A stretch of 37,422 nucleotides of DNA from JACVRW01 sp034664005 (GTDB taxonomy: Bacteria > Actinomycetota > Thermoleophilia > Solirubrobacterales > Thermoleophilaceae), in contig JAXDIL010000113.1 of the NCBI GenBank assembly GCA_034664005.1, forward strand, positions 1-37,422. Reading direction: 5' to 3'. The position numbers were made by a program, and so were the translations under genes. Under the pieces are notes generated by a model that saw nothing but the letters and a program-made list of their open reading frames with translations, searched no databases and was not told the origin of the DNA. Shown here in pieces: positions 31,164-37,422 of the stretch (position 1 is the first letter of the stretch; each line of letters begins with the position of its first letter).

Positions 31164-31946
31164 GTGAAGGTGCCAACCAGCGTTCTGGCGGCGAATCTGC
31201 GCGGGGACGCCCGTGTCCGAATCGCGGCCGCGGGCGATGTGCACTGCGCTCCCGAGAACCGCGACGCCGTGATGACGGCGTTCGACGCCATCGACGGGCA
31301 GGCCGACGTGGTCCTGCTCGCGGGCGATCTAACGACGCACGGAGAACCCGAGCAGGCAGAGATCCTCGCCGAGGCCTGCCGCGGCATGGAGACGCCCGTG
31401 GTGGCCGTGCTCGGCAACCACGACCTGCACGCCGACCGCGCGGACGAGCTGAGGGCGGTGCTCACGGACGCGGGCATCGAGGTGCTCGAGCGCTCGCACA
31501 CCACGCTCGGCGGATGCGGCGTCGGGATCGCCGGGACGAAGGGGTTCGTCGGCGGGTTCAGGGGTTTGGGGCTGCCGGACTTCGGCGAGCCGTCGCTGCG
31601 GAGGATCTACGCGGAGACGACGGAGGAGGTGGAGGCGCTGTCGGCAGGGCTGCACGAGATAGCGCTCTGCCCGTTCCGGATCGCGCTCTTGCACTACGCG
31701 CCGGTGGCGGGCACGCTCAGCGGGGAGCCGCCGGAGATCTGGACCTTCCTCGGCAGCGACAGGCTCGCCGCGCCGATCCTGGAGCACCGCCCCGACCTCG
31801 TGCTGCACGGCCACGCGCACGCCGGCCGTCTCCACGCGGACCTCGACGGGGTGCCCGTCTACAACGTCTCAGTGCCCGTAATGGGCCAGGACTTCTGGGT
31901 CTTCGAGCTCAGGGGCGCGACGCAGGCCGCGACGGCGATTCACTAG
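31164..31946 (+). CDS. Calcineurin-like metallophosphoesterase
   Basis: A 260-residue phosphoesterase. Metal-binding motifs in order: GDVHC (24-28), GDLTTHG (54-60), GNHDLH (84-89), LLHYAP with a single His, and HGHAHAG (about 215-221). These form the dinuclear site of the calcineurin-like superfamily, which hydrolyses phosphate mono- or diesters. GTG at 31164 follows a GGGTAC box by 9 nt. The C-terminus overlaps the convergent membrane protein gene by 78 bp. Substrate unknown. Confidence 0.88.
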   Translation: MKVPTSVLAANLRGDARVRIAAAGDVHCAPENRDAVMTAFDAIDGQADVVLLAGDLTTHGEPEQAEILAEACRGMETPVVAVLGNHDLHADRADELRAVLTDAGIEVLERSHTTLGGCGVGIAGTKGFVGGFRGLGLPDFGEPSLRRIYAETTEEVEALSAGLHEIALCPFRIALLHYAPVAGTLSGEPPEIWTFLGSDRLAAPILEHRPDLVLHGHAHAGRLHADLDGVPVYNVSVPVMGQDFWVFELRGATQAATAIH

Positions 31947-32831
31947 GGCCGCCGAGACGCCGTCGATCCCGGCCCAGGCGGCGAAGCAGAGCCCGCCGAG
32001 CGTGCCCGTGACCGTGAGCAGCACGCCGGCCGCCGCGGCCGCCGCGACGCCCTGGCTGCCGAGGATCAGCACCGCCGCCGCGGCGCCGACCGCCGGCCCG
32101 ACGGGCAGCTGCCCCAAGGTCACGACCGCGATCAGCACCGCCGTCGCGTCCAGGATCGAGGCGTCGACGCCCACGGCGTGGAGGAGCAGCCAGTTGCGGA
32201 AGATCTGCGCGAACACCGCCACGAGGACGAAGCCCACGACGCGGCTGCCCCCGCCCAGCGTGCGCAGCACGGCGAGGCCGCGCCAGAGCTCGCGGCCCTT
32301 GCGCAGAGCGAGCTGCCGGAGACCGGCGCTCAGCGCGCCGATCGCGGCCAGGCAGACGAGCGGCAGCCACCACGGCAGCCCGAGCGGACCGACGAGCGTG
32401 AACGACGCGAAGGCGGCCAGCATCGCCTCGATCGCCAGGATCGGGAACTCGGCGGCCACGAGCGTCGGCACCTGGGGGCACGACTCGGCCTTCGAGCGGC
32501 GCAGGGCCGCGATGCGGGCGGCCACGCCGAGGTGGCTGTTCACGACCCCGCCGAGCACCTGCATGCTGGACGCCCGGTAGAGCACGCGGCGGTCGATGGC
32601 CCCGCCGGCGGCCTCGATGGTGAGGTGCCAGGCCTCGCTGCGAGACACCAGCGCGACGACCTGGAGCAGGGCGGTCACGGCGATCACCCAGGCGGTCGCG
32701 CTGGAGAGCGCCGCCGTGAACTCGTCCCGCCGCCCCGCGAGCAGCCAGACCAGCAGCGCCGCGGTCAGCAGCGACCCCGCGACCGTCAGCGTGGTGCGAT
32801 GCCGCCGGCCGAGGCCCACCAGTCGCCGCAT
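31869..32831 (-). CDS. Lysylphosphatidylglycerol synthase TM-domain-like protein (UPF0104)
   Basis: A 320-residue membrane protein with seven to eight helices, resembling the flippase-like UPF0104 domain of LPG synthases: SEAWHLTIEAAGG, GVVNSHLGVAARIAALRR and VTLGQLPVGPAVGAAAAVL match the family rhythm. No catalytic acyltransferase domain, so it may move lipids rather than make them. ATG start. The last ~26 codons overlap the metallophosphoesterase gene. Confidence 0.78.
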   Translation of the reverse strand: MRRLVGLGRRHRTTLTVAGSLLTAALLVWLLAGRRDEFTAALSSATAWVIAVTALLQVVALVSRSEAWHLTIEAAGGAIDRRVLYRASSMQVLGGVVNSHLGVAARIAALRRSKAESCPQVPTLVAAEFPILAIEAMLAAFASFTLVGPLGLPWWLPLVCLAAIGALSAGLRQLALRKGRELWRGLAVLRTLGGGSRVVGFVLVAVFAQIFRNWLLLHAVGVDASILDATAVLIAVVTLGQLPVGPAVGAAAAVLILGSQGVAAAAAAGVLLTVTGTLGGLCFAAWAGIDGVSAALVNRRRGLRRAPELEDPEVLAHYGH

Positions 32832-32844
32832 CAGGGGCGATCCG

Positions 32845-33060
32845 TCAGTTGCCGCGGCGCTTCATCAAATGCGCGTCACGGGCGGCGGCACTGGCGCGCC
32901 GCGCGTCGTCGCGCACCTTCTCGTACGCCTCGCGCTCCTGCTTACCGGCCTTTTGAGCGGCGACGTTCTTGGAGGCCACCGCATCGGTGGCTTCCTTCCA
33001 CGCGCGCTCGCCGCGGGCCTCCGACGACTTGAAGTCACTCCCGTCGTCACGACCTGCCAT
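32845..33060 (-). CDS. Small charged helical protein, conserved hypothetical
   Basis: A 71-residue, highly charged protein predicted to be one long helix or coiled coil (SEARGERAWKEATDAVASKN, then KAGKQEREAYEKVRDDARRAS). It starts MAGRDDGSDF, a pattern I recall from short actinobacterial proteins of unknown role. It precedes the UPF0104 gene by 13 nt and may share its operon. Upstream (33061-33156) I see only TAGAGT as a weak -10. Confidence 0.6.
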   Translation of the reverse strand: MAGRDDGSDFKSSEARGERAWKEATDAVASKNVAAQKAGKQEREAYEKVRDDARRASAAARDAHLMKRRGN

Positions 33061-33156
33061 GCAACACCATCCTCGCGGCTCCCAGGGGTAACTCTAAGCC
33101 AACCGGGGGGCGCAGGGAGCGCAACACCCGACGGTGGAGACTGCAGGACAAGCGTA

Positions 33157-33354
33157 CTAGTCAGTTCCCCGGCGGACCGTCACTACTTGCGCGGGATTCA
33201 CTCCGATCCGCTCGCCGCCTGGCTCCTCGCCGAGCCAGGCGAGCGTGCCCGCGCTGCTCCGGGTTGCGTTCTCGAGCGCCTTCGCGACGTCCTCGAGGGC
33301 GCCGGTTACTTCGAGCGCCTCCCCGGTGGCGAGCAGAAGCTTCGTCGTCGCCAC
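33157..33354 (-). CDS. Small conserved hypothetical protein
   Basis: A 65-residue protein with alternating beta and helix (KLLLATGEALEVTG, LEDVAKALENATRSS, LAWLGEE, IGVNPAQVVTVRRG). It begins like a small beta-barrel or FlbD-type fold and ends with a strand; no family named with confidence. GTG start, 18 nt after the cold-shock gene, so probably cotranscribed with it. Confidence 0.6.
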   Translation of the reverse strand: MATTKLLLATGEALEVTGALEDVAKALENATRSSAGTLAWLGEEPGGERIGVNPAQVVTVRRGTD

Positions 33355-33372
33355 GGGGGTTGTCGCCTCGCT

Positions 33373-33576
33373 CTAGATGGGCCGTACGTTGACGGCCTTG
33401 GGGCCCTTGTCGCCGGCCTCGGCGTCGTACTCGACCTTCGCGCCCTCGGCCAGCGACTTGAAGCCGTCGCCGGCGATGCCCGTGTGATGAACGAAGAGAT
33501 CAGCGCCAACCTCGTCGGGTGAGACGAAGCCGAAGCCCTTCTCGTCGCTGAACCACTTCACGGTGCCTGTTGCCAT
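33373..33576 (-). CDS. Cold-shock protein (CspA family)
   Basis: A 67-residue OB-fold RNA chaperone. RNP1 KGFGFV (13-18) and RNP2 DLFVH (26-30) are intact, and length is canonical. AGAAGGA lies immediately before the ATG. The 72-nt gap to the upstream ligase-polymerase gene has TAGGGT as a possible -10 and no long cold-shock-type leader. It is followed by the 65-residue protein gene. Confidence 0.95.
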   Translation of the reverse strand: MATGTVKWFSDEKGFGFVSPDEVGADLFVHHTGIAGDGFKSLAEGAKVEYDAEAGDKGPKAVNVRPI

Positions 33577-33648
33577 TTCCTTCTCTCCTCTAAATGCGTG
33601 TACGCCTCACACCCTAGGCCATTCGACCAGATTCGGTGCGTTCGCCCC

Positions 33649-34536
33649 TCAGGCGAGCATGGAGTCGACCTGCCGCCGCGCCCGGGAGATGCCCCGGGCA
33701 TACGAGGAGACGTCCTCCCACGGGTCGCCCTTCGCGGCGAGCCGCCTCAGGACGTTCCTCGTCGTCCAGCGGTCGGGCCGCAGCTTCGAGTCCGAGAGCT
33801 CGTCCCAGTCGATCGGAGTCGCGACCGGCGCGCCGGGGCGCGGGCGCACGGCGTAGGGAGGCACGGCGGTCTGCGCGTAGCCGTTGCGGGCCGTGTCCAC
33901 GAGGATCCGGCCGCCGCGCTCGGCCTTGCGGAACTCGGTCGTGAGCTCGTCGGGGTGCCGTGCCGCGAGCACGCGGCCGATGTCGCGGGCGAGCGCCCGG
34001 ACGTCGTCATAGCTCGCGCGACGGCGCAGCGGGGTCCACACGTGGATGCCCTTCGAGCCGGTCACCTGTGCGAACGGCGTGAAGCCGAGCTCGCCAAGGA
34101 GCTCCCCGGAGTTGCGCGCGGCGCGGCGGACGGCGGCGAAGTCGCCTCCGGGAGGGGGGTCGAGGTCGATCACCATCCGGTCGGGCTGCCAGAGGCGGTC
34201 GGCGCGCGAGATCCACACGTGCGGAGTGATCGTGTTCTGGCCCACCAGGTAGACGAGCGTGGCCGCGTCGCAGACGATCACGTGCTTGACCGTTCCCTTT
34301 GCCTTCGGCACCTCCACGCGGCGGATCCAGGGCGGGAAGTAGTCCGGGATGTCCTTGTGGAAGAAGCCCTTGCCGTCGATCCCGTCGGGGAAGCGCTGCA
34401 TGCTCACCGGGCGACCCGAGAGGTGCGGAAGCATCCACTCGGCGACGCGCGCGTAGTAGCTCGCGAGGTCCGCCTTCGTGATCCCGTCGTCCGGGAAGAG
34501 GACCTTGTCTGGATGGGTGATCTCGACGGTCGTCAC
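33649..34536 (-). CDS. ligD-Pol: LigD polymerase/primase domain protein (stand-alone)
   Basis: A 295-residue archaeo-eukaryotic primase-type polymerase of the NHEJ family. Order: HPDKVLFP and GITKADLASYY at the N-terminus, GFFHKDIPDYFPPW, HVWISRADRLWQPDRM, the catalytic VIDLDPP (DxD), TGSKGIHVW (SxGxH) and a final DELSDSKLRPDRWT. These domains add nucleotides at double-strand break ends. The GTG start overlaps the ligase stop by GTGA. It is a separate gene here, whereas in many bacteria it is fused in LigD. Confidence 0.93.
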   Translation of the reverse strand: MTTVEITHPDKVLFPDDGITKADLASYYARVAEWMLPHLSGRPVSMQRFPDGIDGKGFFHKDIPDYFPPWIRRVEVPKAKGTVKHVIVCDAATLVYLVGQNTITPHVWISRADRLWQPDRMVIDLDPPPGGDFAAVRRAARNSGELLGELGFTPFAQVTGSKGIHVWTPLRRRASYDDVRALARDIGRVLAARHPDELTTEFRKAERGGRILVDTARNGYAQTAVPPYAVRPRPGAPVATPIDWDELSDSKLRPDRWTTRNVLRRLAAKGDPWEDVSSYARGISRARRQVDSMLA

Positions 34537-35444
34537 GACGGCAGCTCGCGCACGACCTCGGTCGCGGGCTTGTCCTCGCGCAGGCCGATGTAGCGCGGGT
34601 GGCGCAGGCGCCGGTCGCGCGTCCACTCGGCGAAGCCGACCTGCGCCACCAGGTCCGGGCGCACCCAGCGCGCGCTCGGCGGGACCGGGTTGAACGGCTC
34701 GAACGGCGACTCGGGCTGCTCCCGCTCGCGCAGCTTCGCCCCGAGCGAGCGCAGCGTGGCCTGGTCGAAGCCCGTGCCGACCTTGCCCGCGTAGCGCAGC
34801 GCGTCGTCCTCGTTGTAGCCCACCAGCAGGGCGCCGAACTCGGTGCGCGAGCCCTTCGGCGCGGTGAAGCCGCCGATCACGAGCTCCTGCTCCGCGTGGC
34901 ACTTCAGCTTGAGCCAGTCGCGTGAGCGGCCGCCGCGGTAGGGGCTGTCCGCGCGCTTGGCGATCACGCCCTCGAGCCCCTTCTCGCATGCCTCGCGGTA
35001 GAGCTCCTCGCCGTGCTCGCCGTTTCGGTGCGGGTTGAAGCGGATCGGACCGTCGAACTCGAGCGCACCGCGGAGGCGCGCCTTGCGCTTGCGCAGCGGA
35101 AGCGGGCGCAGGTCCTCGCCCTCGTGGCGGGGCAGGTCGAAGACGTAGAGGAAGACCGGCACGCGCTCGCGAGCGCGCTGCTGGAGCCGCGCGAAGCTGG
35201 TCACGCCGCCCTCGAAGGCGACGATCTCGCCGTCGGCGATGAAGTCGCGCGAGGGCTCGCGCTCGAGGGCTTGGACGAGCTCGGGGAACTGGTCGTTCAT
35301 GCGCCGCGCGGTGCGCGACATCAGGCTCACGCCGTCCTTGTCGCGGATCGCTATGCAGCGGATGCCGTCGAGCTTGCGCTCGAAGATCCAGTCCGGGTCG
35401 GAAAACGGCGTCTCGGCGAGGACGGCCTTCATCGGCTCGATCAC
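34533..35444 (-). CDS. ligD-Lig: ATP-dependent DNA ligase, LigD-type (stand-alone)
   Basis: A 303-residue minimal ligase. Motif I with the adenylated Lys is KLDGIR (K24), motif III FLYVFDLP, motif IV EGVIAKRADSPY, motif V DWLKLK, then an OB-fold with WVRPDLVAQVGFAEWT. It seals nicks and breaks in end joining. The ATG overlaps the phosphoesterase stop by 4 bases and its stop overlaps the polymerase start. Confidence 0.93.
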   Translation of the reverse strand: MIEPMKAVLAETPFSDPDWIFERKLDGIRCIAIRDKDGVSLMSRTARRMNDQFPELVQALEREPSRDFIADGEIVAFEGGVTSFARLQQRARERVPVFLYVFDLPRHEGEDLRPLPLRKRKARLRGALEFDGPIRFNPHRNGEHGEELYREACEKGLEGVIAKRADSPYRGGRSRDWLKLKCHAEQELVIGGFTAPKGSRTEFGALLVGYNEDDALRYAGKVGTGFDQATLRSLGAKLREREQPESPFEPFNPVPPSARWVRPDLVAQVGFAEWTRDRRLRHPRYIGLREDKPATEVVRELPS

Positions 35445-35905
35445 GAGCCGAGCTCCTCGATCGTCCTGCCACTCTTGACCGACTCGGGCCGCTCGGCGAC
35501 CGGGTCGCCGCTGTCGGCCTCCTCGTCGCGCCGCTTCACGAGCAGCCAGCGGCGCCCGTCGATCCGTCGGAGCGACCAGCCGCCGCGCAGCTTCTCGCCA
35601 TCGAGCCAGAACGAGGCGTGGCCCGCGTCGAGTGCCTCCTCCATCGGCTCCTCGCGCAGGTTCCGGTAGCTGCCGCGGTCCCAGACGATCACGGGGCCGG
35701 CGCCGTAGCTGTCGTCGGGAATGACGCCCTCGAACTCACCCCACGAGAGCGCGTGGTCGTCCACCTCCATGGCCAGACGCTTGTCGCGCGGGTCGAGCGA
35801 CGGGCCCTTCGGCACGGCCCACGAGCGATATTTGCCCGCGACCTCGAGCCTGAAGTCGTAGTGCATGCTGCTCGCGTCGTGCTGCTGGATCACGAAGCGG
35901 GGCAC
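35441..35905 (-). CDS. ligD-PE: LigD 3'-phosphoesterase domain protein (stand-alone)
   Basis: A 154-residue phosphoesterase that trims 3' ends. The metal site HDASSMHYDFRLE gives H9, H15, D17 and R19, and DDHALSWGEFEG gives H51. In the Pseudomonas enzyme a Tyr lies four residues after the last His; here it is Trp (W55). SWAVPKGPSLDP is also typical. GTG start immediately after the TGA of the metal transporter gene. First of the three split LigD genes. No Ku gene is in the window. Confidence 0.88.
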   Translation of the reverse strand: MPRFVIQQHDASSMHYDFRLEVAGKYRSWAVPKGPSLDPRDKRLAMEVDDHALSWGEFEGVIPDDSYGAGPVIVWDRGSYRNLREEPMEEALDAGHASFWLDGEKLRGGWSLRRIDGRRWLLVKRRDEEADSGDPVAERPESVKSGRTIEELGS

Positions 35906-36817
35906 TCAGCTCTCGCTTCCGCGATGGAGCGGCTCGATCGTCAGCGGGCCCTCGTGGCGGGTCTCCACCTGGAGCGTCGAATGGGCCACGCCGAAGCGCG
36001 CGCTCAGGAGCTCGGCGAGCTGGCGGCGGTGCGCCTGGGTGTCGCAGCCCGCACGGACGGTCACGTGGGCGGAGAGCGCGGGAAAGCCGGAGGTGACCTC
36101 CCACACGTGCAGGTCGTGCACCTCCCCCACGTGCTCCTGCGCCGCGAGCAGCCTGCCGATCTCGTCCGGGTCGAGGCCGCGCGGCGCGGCCTCGAGCAGC
36201 ACGCGGCCGGACTCGCGCAGGAGGCCGTAGCCGGAGCGCAGCATGAGCGCGGCCACCACGAGCGCCGCGATGCCGTCCGCGCGTGAGAAGCCGGTCAGCA
36301 GCACCGCGGCTCCCGCGATCGCCGTGGCCACGAACGCGAACAGGTCGGTGAGCACGTGCTGGAAGGCGCCCTCCACGTTGAGGCTGCGGCGGTCCGCGCC
36401 GGCGAGCACCATCGTGGCCGCGAGGTTCACCGCGATCCCCACGACGGCGACCACGAGCACCACCAGGCCCTCGACCTCGGGCGGGTGGAAGAGCCGCCTG
36501 ATGCCCTCCACGACGATCACGAGCGCGAGCGCCACCAGCGTGGCCCCGTTGAGCTGCGCGGACAGGATCTCGGCGCGCCTGAAGCCGAAGGTGAAGCGGC
36601 CGCTGGCGGGGCGCCGCGCGAGCGCTGCCGCGAACAGGGCGAGCCCGATCGCCGCGGCGTCGGTGAGCATGTGCGCCGCGTCGGAGAGGAGCGCGAGCGA
36701 GGACGCGAGGATGCCGGCCACGACCTCCGCGGCCATCAGCCCGAGGATCAGCGATAGCGCGAGCGTGAGCCGCCTGGCGTCGTCGGTCTGGACGTGTGAG
36801 TGCGCGTGGTCGTGCAT
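35906..36817 (-). CDS. Cation diffusion facilitator (Zn/Co/Cd exporter)
   Basis: A 303-residue CDF transporter. A His-rich N-terminus (HDHAHSHV), six membrane helices with the metal site SDAAHMLTDAAA (helix 2) and HVLTDLFAF (helix 5), and a C-terminal cytoplasmic domain (HVGEVHDLHVWEVTSG). It exports zinc or related metal by proton exchange. A 5-bp hairpin GGGGC-GTCG-GCCCC (36818-36831) lies directly before the ATG on the minus strand and no ribosome binding site is visible, so translation may be structure-controlled. Operon with the LigD genes by 0-nt spacing. Confidence 0.93.
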   Translation of the reverse strand: MHDHAHSHVQTDDARRLTLALSLILGLMAAEVVAGILASSLALLSDAAHMLTDAAAIGLALFAAALARRPASGRFTFGFRRAEILSAQLNGATLVALALVIVVEGIRRLFHPPEVEGLVVLVVAVVGIAVNLAATMVLAGADRRSLNVEGAFQHVLTDLFAFVATAIAGAAVLLTGFSRADGIAALVVAALMLRSGYGLLRESGRVLLEAAPRGLDPDEIGRLLAAQEHVGEVHDLHVWEVTSGFPALSAHVTVRAGCDTQAHRRQLAELLSARFGVAHSTLQVETRHEGPLTIEPLHRGSES

Positions 36818-36865
36818 GGGGCGTCGGCCCCCAACTACAGCACCGAGGAGAGCAAGCGTGCTGAT

Positions 36866-37390
36866 TTAGGGGGTGGCTGGGGTGTCTGGCGTCGGGTTCG
36901 CCGGTGGGGTCACCGGCGTGGTGTCCGAGGAAGGCGGCTCGGATGCGGGCGGCGGCGCGGTCGAGGCGGGCGGCGTGGTGGGCGTGGTCGCGTCCTGCTG
37001 CTTCTGAGCACCAGGAGAAGACTGTCCCGAAGGACTGGCGTCTTTGGTGCTGTCGCTGTCGTTCGGCTGACGCGAGCCGCCGCCGAAGGCGGTGGTGCGG
37101 CCCGAGCCCTTACCGACGGAGCCGCCGCTGACGAGGTCGACAGTGGTGAGCGTGGCGATGCCGATCACGAACGCGATCGCCGCCGTGGCCGCCACGGCCC
37201 CCACCGCGATGCGCCGGCGCGAGCGCCCGGCCAGTCGCGTGCCGCCCCCGCTCTGTCTGTAGACCCGTACCGGCCCAGCGGTGCCGCGGAGGGCGGCCGG
37301 CTCGTCGCGCGTCGCGGTCTGGGCGCGCGGCCTCGGCACCTCCCGTTCGGTGGTCCAGGCACGGGCGATCCGCTCTGTGGGGCGGTGCAT
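36866..37390 (-). CDS. Membrane-anchored Pro/Thr/Ser-rich protein, possibly 5'-partial
   Basis: At least 174 residues. A basic cytoplasmic part, one membrane helix (VGAVAATAAIAFVIGIATL, about 63-81), then an extracytoplasmic Gly/Ser then Pro/Thr/Ser-rich tail of ~90 residues with no Cys. The frame stays open to the window edge (upstream codons read PALVALLSEA before the ATG at 37390), so the real start may lie beyond. The layout recalls the tail of serine/threonine kinases or envelope spacer proteins; no domain is recognised here. Confidence 0.55.
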   Translation of the reverse strand: MHRPTERIARAWTTEREVPRPRAQTATRDEPAALRGTAGPVRVYRQSGGGTRLAGRSRRRIAVGAVAATAAIAFVIGIATLTTVDLVSGGSVGKGSGRTTAFGGGSRQPNDSDSTKDASPSGQSSPGAQKQQDATTPTTPPASTAPPPASEPPSSDTTPVTPPANPTPDTPATP

Positions 37391-37422
37391 CGCCTCGCTG
37401 AGCAGCGCAACCAGCGCAGGGG

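Noticed and set aside
31122..31244. Longer nucleotidyltransferase start at 31244
   Set aside because: The extra residues span the symmetric repeat and the divergent gene's start and do not resemble the family.
1..37422. CRISPR arrays, insertion sequences, prophage genes, rRNA or tRNA genes
   Set aside because: No regularly spaced direct repeats, transposase or integrase motifs, or RNA-gene structures were seen on reading both strands.

Overview
The window is high-GC, densely packed bacterial DNA with short intergenic gaps, many ATGA/GTGA overlaps and frequent GTG starts. The gene set (two RpoD-like group-2 sigma factors plus one SigB/SigF-type sigma factor, a fused indolepyruvate oxidoreductase, a baeRF protein with a zinc ribbon, DUF6766, DUF72, BON and CBS proteins, and several small conserved actinobacterial proteins) suggests a soil actinobacterium, most likely of the Thermoleophilia (Solirubrobacterales-like). 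This placement is inferred from gene content and was not tested. No rRNA, tRNA, CRISPR array, prophage or intact insertion sequence was seen.

Layout. 1-368: 3' fragment of a CDP-alcohol phosphatidyltransferase-like membrane protein. 488-6118: amino-acid/2-oxoacid module with a FadR-type regulator and leucine-type dehydrogenase on the minus strand, divergent from a fused indolepyruvate:ferredoxin oxidoreductase. 6085-7830: secreted PhoX/DUF839-like protein. 7898-11628: aldo/keto reductase, two-domain VOC protein, FAD oxidoreductase and YbdK-type carboxylate-amine ligase in one tight operon. 11655-12614: group-2 sigma factor, divergent from a baeRF/Vms1-like protein and a BON protein. 14390-17324: DrrA/DrrB-type ABC exporter with two permeases and a cupin. 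17325-18464: secreted lipoprotein and small membrane protein. 18475-20836: DUF72, SigB/F-type sigma factor, CBS protein and a disordered small protein. 20915-23784: minus-strand operon of lipoprotein, a 27-residue membrane microprotein, DUF6766, MFS transporter and a small winged-helix-like protein. 23841-28552: Rieske/FAD oxidoreductase, glycogen-debranching-type glucosidase, a glycosyltransferase remnant, zinc ribbon, DUF2294 and DUF1360. 28549-31946: nucleotidyltransferase, second group-2 sigma and YihY operon, divergent from a metallophosphoesterase. 31869-33576: UPF0104-like membrane protein, two small proteins and a cold-shock protein. 33649-36817: a LigD split into three overlapping genes, behind a CDF metal exporter. 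36866-end: partial membrane-anchored Pro/Thr-rich protein.

The most interesting signals lie between genes. (i) About ten promoter-position motifs of the form GTTT-like, N14-17, GGGTA(T/C/G) occur upstream of genes, resembling known SigB/SigF-type promoters. One is perfectly symmetric between the SigB/F-type sigma gene and the CBS gene, and another symmetric pair lies between the nucleotidyltransferase/sigma/YihY operon and the metallophosphoesterase. Together they suggest a local stress regulon that also feeds into both group-2 sigma genes. (ii) Two copies of a 49-bp interrupted palindrome sit in two of the three convergent gaps, and the third gap holds a cluster of CTACG hairpins. All five other convergent pairs overlap at their 3' ends. 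(iii) Many genes appear to be leaderless. (iv) LigD is split into phosphoesterase, ligase and polymerase genes. (v) A 27-codon membrane microprotein sits in an operon where a simple gene caller would miss it.
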